NCBI GenBank assembly: GCA_033980235.1
Contig: CM067067.1
Location: 14,426,901-14,490,900, forward strand
Origin: Diadema setosum
Taxonomy: Eukaryota; Echinodermata; Echinoidea; Diadematoida; Diadematidae
Direction: 5' to 3'
DNA length: 64,000 nt
Shown here: piece after piece, positions 47,623-60,047 of the stretch
How the letters are laid out: every line of letters begins with the position of its first letter
How positions within the stretch are numbered: the first letter of the stretch is position 1
Program-made: the position numbers and the translations under genes
The notes under the pieces: generated by a model
Told to the model about the DNA's origin: nothing
Databases searched by the model: none
Seen by the model: only the letters and a program-made list of their open reading frames with translations

Positions 47623-48353
47623 TTTTAATTGTTTTAATTCATGTTTGAGAGCTTTCACCTGTCCTGATGTCGCAGCACTTTGCGTGTTCTGCATGCGGAC
47701 CTCTCTTCTTTCTTCTCTCTTCTTCCTTTCCTGTCTTTTGTTCTTCGCAGACTTGCATTGTTACCGTCTTCTCTCCTCTCGGTACTGTCTCGCGTCTTAC
47801 TTATGTGTGTGTGAGTAATGTGCGTACGAGTGTGTTGTCCTTGTCATATTTTCTCGGTACACGTGGTTCAGTGAACAGTGTCCAGGCATTAACATTGATA
47901 TTTTATACACTTTTCTCCCGACCTGCGTATCTCAATATAACTAAACATATATTTTTTACAAATGATTTAAATAATCTATATCAAATATAATAGCTATAAA
48001 AACCCTTGAAATAATATATTATTTACTCATTATTTATCTAGCGATCCACGTCCCACAAGCTTTGCTTTTTAGTGGATCACTATTTTCCATAATCGAATTT
48101 ATTTTTCGCACGTCCACGAAGTATATTTGTATTATTGTATATATATATATATATATATAAACATATGTTGTTATATACATGTAATTTATCTCGGATATTA
48201 CATGAATCTTTTGTAAATGTTCGAACGATATCATTTCATTATATGTATACTTGTACTATGTTTTGATTTCTGTTGATTGGAAATTTGTACTATGTTTCTT
48301 GATTTTCGTTGAATGGAAATAAACTATGATTGAACTGATTGAACTGAACTGAA
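47623..48353 (+). other. LINE 3' UTR and (TGAAC)n tail
   Basis: AT-rich after the stop. It includes an (AT)n run (48137-48160), a tandem pair of about 35 bp beginning TGTACTATGTTT (48252-48319), AATAAA at 48318-48323, and the tail ATTGAACTGATTGAACTGA then ACTGAA to 48353. Short 3' tandem tails in place of poly(A) are typical of CR1/L2-type LINEs. Confidence 0.8.
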
Positions 48354-50812
48354 TATCGATGCTTTAAAAAACATATGTCGTGGATAACAAAATGGAGCTG
48401 CTAAGGCACGCTGTCGCCTGAGTGCTGTTGACAACAATCTCGGTGGAGTCAAACCACTTGTCAATGATTGAGTGAGGGCACGATTTTGATAACAGGATTA
48501 TAAAGGAATTGCTACAGTTGTCACATTAATCCCAACTGATTCATTCAAGTGTAATTGCTACGTGGTTGACAAGATATCTAGACTGCCACAACAGGTTTAT
48601 ATTGTATAGTCTTTTGTTTTGTGGTACATCACACAGTTCTTATGACGTCAACAGTTTCCTATTATGTCGTTGATTTTTAATAGTTTTATGGTAAAACTGT
48701 TGATAAAAGTGCATTTGTGTAACTGGCTTCACTGGAGGAAATTTACATTCCATATCAAAGTCTGCAATTTTCTTGGTTTGAAGCCATGCTAAAACAGAAA
48801 GTAAAAACTTTGCACAGCTTTTTGGTTCTTTAATTGCCATCTTTTTAACTGATGCTAATTCTATAGCTCACAGGAAATGAGGTTGCATATCCTGAAAGCA
48901 AAGAAAAAGAAGAAGAAGAAAAAAAAAGAGAGAAATAATCACAGAGGATCCAAATCTGCCTGTGGGAAAAGTAATTTGGATGAGATATTCACCAAAATGA
49001 GGCAATGCTTTGGAAAAGGCCGAATCTTTTTATCTTCAAACTCAATCCTTCTTTTCTTTAACCAGTATTCTTGCGTACTAATATTTTTCTTTTTCTTCCG
49101 CTCTTCCCTGGCATACATATATGCTATGAGGAAATTCTTGTGTGGGAGACTGAAAAAGGAAATTTTGTGTATTTCTGCGGAGTCATATGGAGTATTTTTG
49201 TGATTGTTGTTTGGTTCTTGGTTATTAGTTTTATTTGTGGTAAGTTATTATCATTATTATTTTTTTGTAATAGGCATCTGCACTCCAACTCCATGAGCTG
49301 AGTTAGAACACATATGTGGCCCGTCTGAATCAAGCAGCACTAACCTTATGATCAAAAACTCACACAGCTCCAAAATACTGACAAGTTGTGTGATACCAGT
49401 ATTGTGAGTGAAATTGAAGCAGTGGTAGGCGAGTGAATATGTGTAGATGATGGTGAGTGCCATGTATCTGTTGTATATATGGTGCAGTCGTGGCAGTAGC
49501 TTTATCGCAAATGTGAATAGCATCTTATGCCGCTTTTTGTCGGTGAATGAAACTCTTGTATGTCTGATCACATCGATCTAATGAATTTGTAGAAAATCTC
49601 ATAGATGCACAGACCTGAACTGTACTTACTGTGAGTGAGGGTTAGAAATAGCTTTTGCAGGTTATAAAAATCACAGTGTGCTGGACGTAATACTCATCCT
49701 TTGTTGAATGGTAACGGTATGAATTAAAATGGTGGGTTTATCCTTCATGAGGTGATAAGGTGTGAAGAAACACATTCTAACGAAACAAATTGATAGAGTA
49801 AGTAGAGAAAATTAATATAATGGCAAAATGTGCAGTAGCTGAGACAGGCAAAAAAATAAAAAAGAACAAAAATGAAAGAACAAACAAAACAAAAGTGCAC
49901 AGCTATGAAATGCTGGATTGCTGTGGAAGTGCTGGAAGCCAATTTACTGTCAATACTAGACAGCTAGGAAATGAGCAAAGCATAAGGTATAGCTATATCC
50001 TACCAGTTAATGACATTTTAAAGCCAGCTACACAGGAGAAAGGGAGGAAGCAAAACAAAATGACAAACAAATGATTAAGAACTTGCACTTGACTTCATGC
50101 AGGGAGAAATCTGGAAAAGAAAGGTGTACATGCATAGTTACCAAGATTAGTGCTCAGATTCTTGGATGGGAATTTGCTTGACCAAAGAGGAGATTTTTTT
50201 TTTTCCATTCATTTGCAAGCATTAGTGCATATGAAAGCACTTTAATACAACCGTATATGATAAGCCTTGCTGAAACATTTATTAACTGTTACAGCACCAA
50301 AAATCTTAAAGACAATGGTAAGTAAAACACATTACACAAAATGAAAGAAATGTGCCTCATCTAATCTTCCTGTAGCCACGAAGCATAACGACGACTTAAG
50401 ATTTTTTTTCAGTGGGTGACATATCTAAAAGCATAATGGACAAATATATTGCATTGCGAAGAGGAAACAAATCTAAAGGAATGCTCCTTTTTCATGTGAC
50501 GGCGAGAAACAGAATGGTGCAGTAACCTCCCTCTCTTTCTGTCAATGCTTTCTAATCAACAATTCTAAAATCTTTGAAATTGGGAAGCTAATTAATGTGC
50601 GAATTGAAATTTGTTATCAGCTACAGTAGTATACAATTCAATTAGCACATGTACAAGTCTGTTCAGTAGCATCCACACAAAATTAACAGGAAGCTTGACC
50701 TGATGTAGTTTTTCAAAGAAATAGTTTATATGTAAAGTTGTCTGGTGCTTAACTTGGTCATTACAGTGGGGCAATCTGGTTGCAAGCAATTTCAATGGAA
50801 GTTTGAGACAGT

Positions 50813-51347
50813 ATAGGTCTGAGGAAATGAAATCCGAATAAACATGTAGATTGAGTGAGGGCAGCAACATTTTAATAGCACACATCAGTGGAGTTTTATG
50901 GAAGTCAAATGATCAATTAAAAAGTTGTGAATTTTTATTAAAGTACCTTGTACTATAGTTCGCGATGTCACATACAATGTATTGTATGTGCCATTGCATA
51001 GAAAAAAATACAAAGAGAATTCCTCTTTTTTTTGGGGGGGGGGGGTGGTGATGTACCCATTCCCTCAATTTCTTCATGACATACATGTTAAGGCTAATAT
51101 TATTCCCCCTGCTTTCTGAGAAAGGTAAGCAAGTGCTCTTTCATTAGGCTACAAAAGTGAACATTTGTAAAACTTCTTTATATTTTCTTTACAGTCTGTA
51201 TATCAGCCAAAAATGGAGTGTTGTGGTCTTCTCATTCAGCGATAGTTGCACCACATTGAAAGAAATCATAACTTTTGAACGAACTGTCTGATTTTCCTCA
51301 AACTCTGTTGATGAGTTCTTGTAATATTGCTGCATTCCCTCAATCTC
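50813..51347. mobile_element. 558-bp TTAA MITE family, copy 2 (older, inverted relative to copy 1)
   Basis: The left arm contains GTAGATTGAGTGAGGGCAGC and AACATT. The right arm contains CATAACTTTTGAACGAACTG, GATGAGTTCTTGTAATATTG and CTGCATTCCCTCAATCTC, then TTAA at 51348-51351. Internal CCCCCTGCTTTCTGAGAAAG and AAGTGCTCTTTCATTA match the reverse complement of the interior at 61860-61910. Confidence 0.75.
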
Positions 51348-53784
51348 TTAAAGGAACTAGATAACATGATATGAAAGCTAGATTTGAACTTTATTAAAGA
51401 GTCTTGCTATAAAGACTGAGCTTTTTTAAAACAATTTCTCCACCATGATTTGTTTTTCAGACATACAAAGTGCAGCATAGCTATTAGAGACTAAAAGAAA
51501 TAAATGAAAAGGCATGGCAGAAGTGAAAACAGAAAAGAGAGGTGCATTTCTTGCAACTGTGATAAGATATTCATACTCCTCTCTGTATTCAGTAATTATA
51601 TTAGAAAGGAAAAAGAATGTTACCCTGGCTAGGTGAGTATTCTGTATACCACAATAATGTCTTGTGAAAAAATGTTTTTCGAATAAGTTTCAGTAGCTTA
51701 TGAAATTATGATATCTATATACTGAATAAAAGGTTTTTTTATGATAATATATTATATCAATAATGATATCATATTAAGGTTTACCAATACCCTGAGTATT
51801 ACTGTCTGCTATATTTGTAGAATAACTATATCTGTACTTGAGACATGCCCTTGTCATTCAGATTTTTCTTCATTGGTTTTTAAATGTAAATTTTAAAGAG
51901 CGCTAGTTGATCATTTTATTCTTTCAATCAAACGATCACGCTATCAATAATTTTTTTCCCCCAAATACGTCTTGAACAATAGCGATACATGCAATGCATA
52001 TGTGCAATCAGTTAAACCGACTGACATGGAATCTCGATTTATTTACAAAACGTACACGTATATTTAGAACGTGCATACATCAGTACCGGTGCTTTGATAT
52101 GCAGCAGAACATAAACATGTAGAGCACAAGTGCCAAATTATTATAGAGATATGATCTGATTTAAAATATCAATATCTTTGTATACTTTCAGGGGCTATTA
52201 CAGGTGAAATACATGTATGCCTGGTTTTTTTTGTGTGTATTCTGGCTGCACACAAATTTGATTTCCAGGGTATTGGTACACTTTAAAAGCAATGTTTTAG
52301 AGGGCCTACTCTTGTCTTGCATCAGAATGTCTCTGACAGGAGAATTCTACCATGTTACATTTACACCTGTAACTCACAGATCGCTCAAAGAATCTATGAA
52401 ATGCACATATGTGTGTACGACAAGAATATGACGGGGTCAATATTACCAAGAATTGCAATGTCAAGGAAAACAGTGAAAAAAGTAAGAAAAGGGTCTTTTT
52501 CTTACATTACTAAACACCATACTCTAAGCATACATTGAACTCATAGGCTAACCAAACAGACAAACAATATCTGGTACCTTGTCGTAGCATGGACACACTA
52601 CATTGTTTGGTCAACTGCTATTCAACTCACATTATTGTGAATATTACAGTACAGTTAAACAAGTTCTTCATCTAGAATGTTTGAATGAATTTGATGAAAA
52701 CAAGGACTAGATCAAACAAATCAATTCTTATATTTGGAATGAGATATCAATGTATAAACAAATTCAAACAAACTTCACACTATACATTTTATTTTGATTA
52801 AAAATACATCACCATAGGTTCATACACATATCATGCCGACACATTTCCCTTCACACATGAAATTTGACAGATATTGGATGATGTAATAATAATATACAAC
52901 ATGGGACATCGATGTACGAATGTTCCTCATAACAACCACAAAATACAATTACTTCACGAAATATACAAGAAAAAGTAATATCAGCAAATGCAGACACTCT
53001 ACACAATACACTTTAGATTTAGATTTAAAACATTTATGCCAAACAAGTAAGATCATCTTTGATAACAAATTCACCTACTTGGCAAAAGTAGAAATGGGTC
53101 TATTAAAAAAAAAAAGAGAAGGTATTCACAAGCCAGACATATCAAAATGTCAAGACATTTAAGGTATCAAATATGGTTGCACAAAGGATTCTATTGATCC
53201 AACGGTGGATTGGAAGCAATTGAGATTTATACACACCCAGAAGCTCTTACAAATGACAAGTGTGTCTAAATATGTAAAATGTACAATAATTCTGTCTGGG
53301 AAAACTTGACATGACAAGCATGCTATGCATCCAAATGTTGCTTTATGAATATTCAAATCAGAAGTTATAAACTGCATATCGCACACATTCTTTAAGGTCA
53401 CGCTGGCAGCATGCAAAGAACACATTACAATCGTTGTATGGTGATTTTTTTTTTTTTTACTTCTGAAGCAGGTCATGTGACAAGGTTTGGCCAATCACCT
53501 GACTAGATCAGGCAAAGTGCATAATTTTGCTGGCAGAAATTCTTAAGCTTTCTCTGCAAGGGAAAAAAAAAACACATCATTTTGCCCATTTCACAGTATT
53601 TGTTAGGCAAAATTGTGCAAGATGAGCTGCTAAAACAAAGGAAAAGAAATGGTAGTAAAATGTTAAATAACATAATCCTCAAAACAAATTACATCGAGCA
53701 ACATACTGTCTACACAACTCATGCAAAACTTTAAAACAACAACAACGATGCATTATGTTGAAAAGTAAACCAACAAAAACAATG

Positions 53785-53825
53785 CATTGTTGAATACAGA
53801 TACATGTATACTGTATTCAACAATG
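53785..53825. repeat. Strong hairpin/cruciform sequence
   Basis: CATTGTTGAATACAG and its exact reverse complement CTGTATTCAACAATG (15-bp arms) flank an 11-nt loop that itself contains the palindrome ATACATGTAT. Confidence 0.85.
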
Positions 53826-54369
53826 TGCTTTTTTTTTTTTCTTCTCCTAGCTCTTCTATTCCTCTTCGGTTCACAGTCCTTTTCAGGACTGATACACACA
53901 CTCCAGAAAGAATACTCTCGCTCAATTTCTTGCTTCTTATCCTAACTTCTCATTCCTCCTGTTATTCTACCAGTCCTTTTAAGGGCTCACACATGGTGAA
54001 CCGAAAACTGAGCATATGCTATGTATACTGCTTCACCGTCTCATTGTGAACAGCAGATTACATACTGTGCTCCAAAAAGGAAGATAAGAGAAGCGGAACC
54101 TAGGTCAAACCTGCTTGCAATGGCCACCTCCGTCAAATGACAAGGGTGACAAATTGCTACATGCATTTATTTTGAGGAGGATACTACAGCACCATGAATA
54201 ATAATTACAGGTGACTGCTGTAACTTTTGTGGCCTATTAAAACAAACCTGCACCAAATCTGTAGAGAGCTTCCACACAATTGTATTTCTTTCAATTCTCT
54301 TCTCCCCCCCCCCCCCCTTCCCCCATGTAACCAGAGATGTAGTGGAATGCTACTCTGAGTTGAATTTAA

Positions 54370-54538
54370 GATTTTGGCATCTCCGAAAGCTGCACGAGAT
54401 TCAGCGTTTCCCACAGTCGATACGGATGCGACAGCCATGCACGAGTTCATTGCGTGCGTGGGAACCAGAGAGGAGCTCATGCAAATGGAAAACTTTCTGC
54501 AAATCCTACTTCAGACATTCTCTGAGCTGTTTGCATGA
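54370..54538 (+). CDS. Unassigned exon-like segment (protein-like in both orientations)
   Basis: The + strand reads ILASPKAARDSAFPTVDTDA then TAMHEFIACVGTREELMQME, then NFLQILLQTFSELFA and TGA at 54536-54538. The composition is coding-like with several CpGs. The - strand is also open (VPTHAMNSCMAVASVSTVGN). It lies in the big LRRC71-like intron about 0.8 kb from an exon. It could be a terminal exon of an unknown gene or a conserved regulatory element. Confidence 0.3.
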
Positions 54539-55329
54539 TCGCAAATGTCTTGATGTGTATCATCCCTTGCGGCTCAAATGATTGCAGCTATAATTTTTAT
54601 TGTTTACACAACTTTGCATTTCCAAATAGTAGCTGCTACACCTGTAAGAATCCAAAATGGCTATCACCAACTGCCCCCTTTCTTTTTTCATTTGACATGA
54701 ATATAGCAAAGCTCTCACTGCCATTTTGTTTTCTCAGAATTCCTGATCGAACAGACAGAATAATTAATAGCGACACAACAAATAACAAAACTGAGACATG
54801 TTGTATTGTAGAAGGCACTTTGAAGAACCACAAGATTAATTTCAGCATCCCCCTTGCTCTAGAGCGTGATCTCGTCTCAAGAATCTTTGACCGAGAACCA
54901 AAGTGACATTCTACGGAGGAAATTAGGAATTCCCCCTTTTCTCTCCACGTTCACCGCCTTATGCATTATCCGAAAGCCATTAATATGTGCTTTAATATAT
55001 TATCACATGCCTGGGTGCTGTCCCCGTGAAATAGAAATGAGCCCCAGCTCAACCCTCCATAAGCTTTCAGATTTGGTGGAGCAAGTCCATCAGATAATAT
55101 CACTTCTTAATGTGGGCATTTGTCGGGGAGCTTCTCCCTCATAAAGTCCGTCAAAGTAGCGTTGTACTCATTGGTTATAGTTCCCGTGGGCGGACAGATG
55201 ATAAGGGGACTCCCACATTAAGCAGAAATGCCCGAGTGTGATGCAAATAAAAGCTTTTAAAACTTTCCTCACTTTACGATTAAACCTCTGCAGCAATACA
55301 AAGTTTTTTAACAAAAAGTTGTATTTTAC

Positions 55330-55396
55330 CTTTCTTCCATTTGTCATCCTTCTTCGTTCCTCCTTTTTGTGTCTCATCCTTCTCTTTCTTGCTATC
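55330..55396 (-). CDS. LRRC71: LRRC71-like gene, Lys/Glu-rich exon
   Basis: 67 bases with acceptor CCCAATAAATAG and donor AAAG|GTAAAATA. It encodes DSKKEKDETQKGGTKKDDKW KK plus one base. Phase 0 entry fits the exon at 59350-59406, and the trailing G combines with CG at 26804 to give Ala. The acidic/basic low-complexity composition matches the KKKEK/PKKED region of vertebrate LRRC71. Short and low in complexity, so the assignment rests mainly on splice signals, phase and order. Confidence 0.65.
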
Positions 55397-57659
55397 CTAT
55401 TTATTGGGAGGGAAAAAAAAATAAAGGAAAACAAATGCAAGTATATGACTTTTAACCTTAAAATACTCTATTCAATGAAGAGCAATGACTAGCAATTACA
55501 CTTTGCATCATGAGTTTTGTCATCACTCGGCGCACTTCACAAGCTCGGAAATTGCAACACCCACTTTCGTTCAATTGCCAGTCGGATGCCTTTCACTGAA
55601 TAATGGCTGTTTCTGTAATGTCAGCTTGCAGATACTAGGATTACGCACGTGATATTTCATCTTTCACGATGCTGTTTGATTGTCAGATCAGCATGAGAAA
55701 GCCAGTCCTTTTTTCTTTTTTCATTTGATTTTCTTAGAGAATTTCATAAAATTGATGAAAATAGCAGGAAAACCACCATAAAAGAAAAACTTGTATGAAA
55801 GTTCTGTTTGCTTGTTTTGTTTTTGTTTTGTTTTTTTCTGAATGAAAGAAAGCTTTTCTGGGAAATATCGCCACCAGACAAGGGCAGATGGCGGGCAGTG
55901 ACCGTCGTCTGATGTAGATATGAACTCTCTCTCTCTCTCTCTATCCAGCCGTTTATGGTATTCCTTTCATATGGCTATATTCTCAAGTGGACACTGAATA
56001 CTTGCAATATCTTTACCACTCCAAGCAATGGACAACCATCACTAACAAAAAGCAGTTTAGAACAGCCAGGAAACGGTCATAACATCTCAACGTAAACACA
56101 AGTTTGAAACGTTTAAAAAATGATCAAATGTCTCCAAGTTCTTGGTCCAAAAGTATATCAAGATATTATTGACATCTCTCTCTCTGTCTGTCTCTATCTG
56201 CTTGTCCGTCTGTCTGTCTGTCTATCTGTCTTTTTCTCTGTCTCTGTTTTTCCCTTTCCCATTTCAAGTCAACTCTCTCACCATACTGCTGGGCAGTACA
56301 TAACTTTCAACAATTTCACAAACCGTGGTCATGCTTTTGGGACAAACAAAAATACAGGGAGACAACACAAAGGTCTAAATCAGGAAAGCGCAGGCTTATA
56401 CTCAAAATGAACCAGAATTTGCAAAGTAGGATGAGTACATGTGTAAAAGGTGTAAAGTGATGTTAGGCCAAAATTGCTTGCTCCCACACATATTATATTT
56501 TGTCCTTTTTACTATGAATTGATGATCATCATTTATGATTTATAGATTTTTCCATTACAGACGCACATTGCTTCGTACAGTTGCATGTAGCTCGATTATA
56601 CAATAATCGTGGATTTTAAATGATCGAGGTGGGCATTTGGAAATCATTACTATTCATGCCAGTTTGCTTGCTATCAAATCACAGATGCAGAATTATGAAA
56701 TGCCTTGTGAATTATGATCCCAAGTGTGCTATAACCTGGAGCATAATCAGAACAAGTTTTGAGCAGATTAGTGAATGATTAATTCCAATTAGCCAAAATG
56801 AAATCACATGATGGAGACCGCATGAACAGAGTATAGGGCATCCGCCATGGGTTACAACTGGTAATTGCATTCGTACACGCCATTTGCAACATTTAAAGCT
56901 GTATGCAATGAGGATTGAATTAGTTCTCTGGGTTCACCATGTATGTCATGTTAAAAGTCTCATGAGTTAATGACTAATACATAACATTGGTTTATGTTGA
57001 CATATTTGAGGCATAATAACGGGTGTCTCCGTCAGTCTCAACTGCACTTGCCTCTTTCATCTACTATAAATTAAAAAAAGCAAACGACAATAAATTCTAT
57101 ATCACACCAGGGCTGGCTGAGTGTGTAATATTGACCATCTTTCATTCATGCTGCAAATCACTTCAAAGCACCATATAGATGAAATGGTGGCAAAAAACCC
57201 CCAATATTTATACTTCAAAAAAGCAGTATTAAATGGCTGTAAAATGAATAGTGATCACAACTACCATGATGGCTGGGTGTGTATTGTGTGAACCAAGAAC
57301 ATTAATTTGTAACTTTTCATGATTGGAAAGTCAAAATTCACAATGAATCAGAAAAAAAAAACTGTCTTTTTTTTCTGACAAGAAAGTTATGCTTTGAACA
57401 AGATCATATTGAATACAAAAAAATAATAATAATAAATAGTGTGAGCAACATCAGACCAAAAATACAATAGTACTGCTTGCTTCTTTGCTAGTGATCATAG
57501 CATCCCAGGAGCAACCTGCAATAGGTGGTGCTGTGACGTGTCTCCAGTTTTAACGAGTCTTGCATTGGAGTGCTCTACTTTTAGCTTTCATGAATTGTCA
57601 CGAACTGCATATATCCACTTTTCTTCTCTTCATGGCTGATTTCAAAGTGATTTTGGACA
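55397..57659 (-). other. LRRC71-like intron, left part
   Basis: AT-rich intronic DNA with (CT)n near 55927-55942 and a CTGTCTGT/CTCT-rich stretch at 56179-56250. No exon is recognised. Confidence 0.5.
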
Positions 57660-58130
57660 AACCTTTCTGACATAGCCTTCAAGACGATTATAGTTCATTA
57701 TCCTGGAGGATTTTTTTTTCTTTTTTTAAGGTACGTTAATCCAAAAATAAGATAAGGTTTGTTATTCTGAATCTTCATTATCACAAAGGTTTGTTAATTA
57801 AAAAAAAAATGAAATTAAAGTTCGTTTATCAATATCTTCACAGTTCATTATCCAAAAGGTATGTTAATCTGAAAATGAATAAAGGTTCGTTATTCTGAAG
57901 GCTCGTCATTCAAAAGACAAAATGAAGTTCATAATTCAAAAGTACCTCTTTTTTATTCTCAGATTAACAAATGAAATCTTATTCCATTTTAGGATTAACA
58001 AAACTGAGGAATAAGGAATCTTATTTCATTTTTGGATTTATAAACCTTGAAAATAGCAAACCTTATTTCATTTTCTGACAGATGAAACTTTGAAATAAAG
58101 AACATAATCCTTCAAAATAACTATTAAAAG
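57660..58130. repeat. Degenerate minisatellite built on GGTTCGTTATTCTGAA-like units
   Basis: Repeated variants of GGTTTGTTATTCTGAA, GGTTTGTTAATTAAAA, GGTATGTTAATCTGAA, GGTTCGTTATTCTGAA and GCTCGTCATTCAAAA occur with A-rich spacers. The second half shows inverted variants (CAGATTAACAAATGAAATC, GGATTAACAAAACTGAGG). It is a partly palindromic repeat array in an LRRC71-like intron. Confidence 0.7.
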
Positions 58131-59349
58131 TTAACAAACAACAAAAAGAAAATTATCCAGTACTTCAAAAGCTGGGGGAGTATATTTGGGGGGGGGGGGG
58201 GGGAGAGCTACTACTATCAGTAGCTTGTGTGAAATGATGACTTTCTCTTTAATACAAATTTTTGCAATCTACAACACAAGGTGCTACATAATATTTTTTA
58301 ACCACTTGCCCAGTTGGGCAAGTAGGTTTTCAAATTGCTGCAGAACATTTAATTGACTGTCAAAATGATTATTTTTCAAAGTATTCAATACACCTGCCCT
58401 TCGACATACATGTAATGTATCACATACAGTAAATGCACACTCAACCATGTTAACTGCTTTTGGGGCTTTTCTTTTCTTTTCTTTTTTTTTTTGGCTATGT
58501 TGCAATGTGAAATGATTAACAAGGTTAATCAACATCAGACAAAGAGCAAATTACTTTTTAATGTTATCAAAGTAGTAAAATGCTTTCTTTGGCAGAAAGA
58601 TGACCAAGCTGCAGATTGTAAAGCAAGAAATAAGTTAGCGGTATTGCTTTAGCGAAGCATTTGGTCACATGGCAAGCAATGCAATGCAGTACATCGGAAA
58701 ACAACAAGAACTGCAAGAAGTAGCTTGTATCTCCTTGTTGGCAAGCAGAGGCAGAAAGATGATTTATGTCTCACGCTGAAAGGCCATTGGCAAAAACGCG
58801 AAGCGCCTGAATGAGCTTGGGAATCCTCGAAAGTGAGTCAACTACAGGCAGGGGACCTCATGTACTGATCCAAAGGGTTCAAATCGAGATCCAATTTTTT
58901 CTCCTTTGGGGAGGTAATAGTTGCTTTATACGAAACAAACACCAAACAAATGCAGCAAAATTACAAGGAGAAAACTAAAAACAAAACAAAAAAAAGGCAG
59001 ACAAAAAGACAATGACAAGCACTAAACAGGAAATTGAAAGCAGGTGCTAACAAATGATTTAAATGAACAGAGAGATTGATGGATTATATTAAAACAATGC
59101 TTAAAACATTAGAATGAATAAATAATGTAAACATAATTATGCATCAATCAAAAGCACATTTTACAATAAATCATAAAGTTAAGCATCATTAGCATCTTCC
59201 CAACGACCAGTTAGATCATGTAATATGAGAGCTAGAATTATCAGCATTGGGCTGCAAATCAAAAGTGATTTGGTAGTAGATCTGCCAAAATCCAAAATTG
59301 CAAGTAGTGTTAAAATCTTTCTTTTGTTTTCCAATGATGAAGCAGTTAC

Positions 59350-59406
59350 CATGGTAACAGACTTGCTGCCCTTGCTCCTCTCCTCTTCCTTGTCTTTCTT
59401 GCCATC
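59350..59406 (-). CDS. LRRC71: LRRC71-like gene, first Lys/Glu-rich exon visible
   Basis: 57 bases with acceptor GACCCTTTTCCAG and donor ACCATG|GTAACT. It encodes DGKKDKEEERSKGSKSVTM with phase 0 at both ends. It precedes DSKKEKDE in frame, extending the Lys/Glu-rich linker seen in vertebrate LRRC71. The donor lies inside the palindrome GTTACCATGGTAAC. Upstream exons with the N-terminal repeats and start codon are not seen and should lie beyond 64000. Confidence 0.6.
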
Positions 59407-60047
59407 CTGGAAAAGGGTCAAAGGTCAATTCTTATTTCTTTTCTCAAGCAGTAATAAACAAACAGATATAAAATTTCCCACAGTATGATAACAGGTATTA
59501 CATGTACCTGTACACAAGCTTGTTATTCTGGAAGAGAATCACTCCAGGGACATTTGATTCCGGGAGGTGATAGATATGAATGAATCTTTTAAGAGAAAGT
59601 TTCATGACTCACAAAATACATTCTCTTTAACACAAAGCTATCCTATCTACAATGACTATGAAGGCTCCAGGCTTACATACATGTACACTGCAGCCACACC
59701 ACACTTTTACACAGGAAAGTAAAATCATCACACATTTTCTACTACAGTTACTACTCTCTCTCTCCAAAAAAAAAAATAAATAAAAAAAATGCAACAATTG
59801 CAAAAGCTGAACACACAGTAAAATATGGATAAGAGTGATACATCATGCATACTGCTATAAAGCTGAAACAATGCCAAGATGGAAAGCACACGGCAGTCAA
59901 CATTCACACATGATAATAAGGGAATAACTTTAAAATAGGCAAGAATAAATTTTGAATTACCACAGGAAGAGTTATGTATAATATCTCTGCATAATGAAGT
60001 ATATTGTACCTACATACATGTATCAAACCTTAGCCTCCCTGAATTAA

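Larger units (their letters stand above)
39400..48353 (+). mobile_element. Non-LTR retrotransposon (LINE) with intact ORF1 and ORF2; 5' end approximate
   Basis: One + strand unit contains a 5' leader, an L1-type ORF1 (39611-40564), a roughly 4-kb spacer, an intact endonuclease/RT ORF2 (44527-47622) and an AT-rich 3' UTR. It ends in AATAAACTATGAT and a (TGAAC)n-like tail at 48330-48353. The RT signature (FADD, LDFSKAFD, GVPQGS) and the terminal short-repeat tail fit the CR1/L2/Daphne-related groups rather than L1. The 5' boundary is not fixed. A GATGCTT occurs both near 39334 and just after the tail, but I do not regard it as a proven target duplication. It sits antisense in an LRRC71-like intron. 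At about 9 kb it is long for a CR1/L2 element, so ORF1 and ORF2 may not belong to a single insertion. Confidence 0.75.
26805..55329 (-). other. Large LRRC71-like intron (about 28.5 kb)
   Basis: Between exons 55330-55396 and 26740-26804. It contains the LINE (39.4-48.35 kb, opposite strand) and several fold-back elements. Exon-like stretches occur at 32609-33481 and 54370-54538. The stretches 31400-32600, 33490-38500, 48360-50800 and 51370-53780 are AT-rich with no recognised feature beyond homopolymer runs. Confidence 0.65.

Noticed and set aside
39331..48365. GATGCTT as target-site duplication of the LINE
   Set aside because: Seven bases match on both sides, but the 3' copy does not directly follow the tail and the 5' end of the element is not otherwise defined.
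59345..59358. GTTACCATGGTAAC as an RFX X-box ciliary promoter element
   Set aside because: It matches the X-box consensus but overlaps the coding exon and its splice donor at 59350, so a coincidence is more likely than a promoter; LRRC71-like genes would carry such a site upstream of the first exon.
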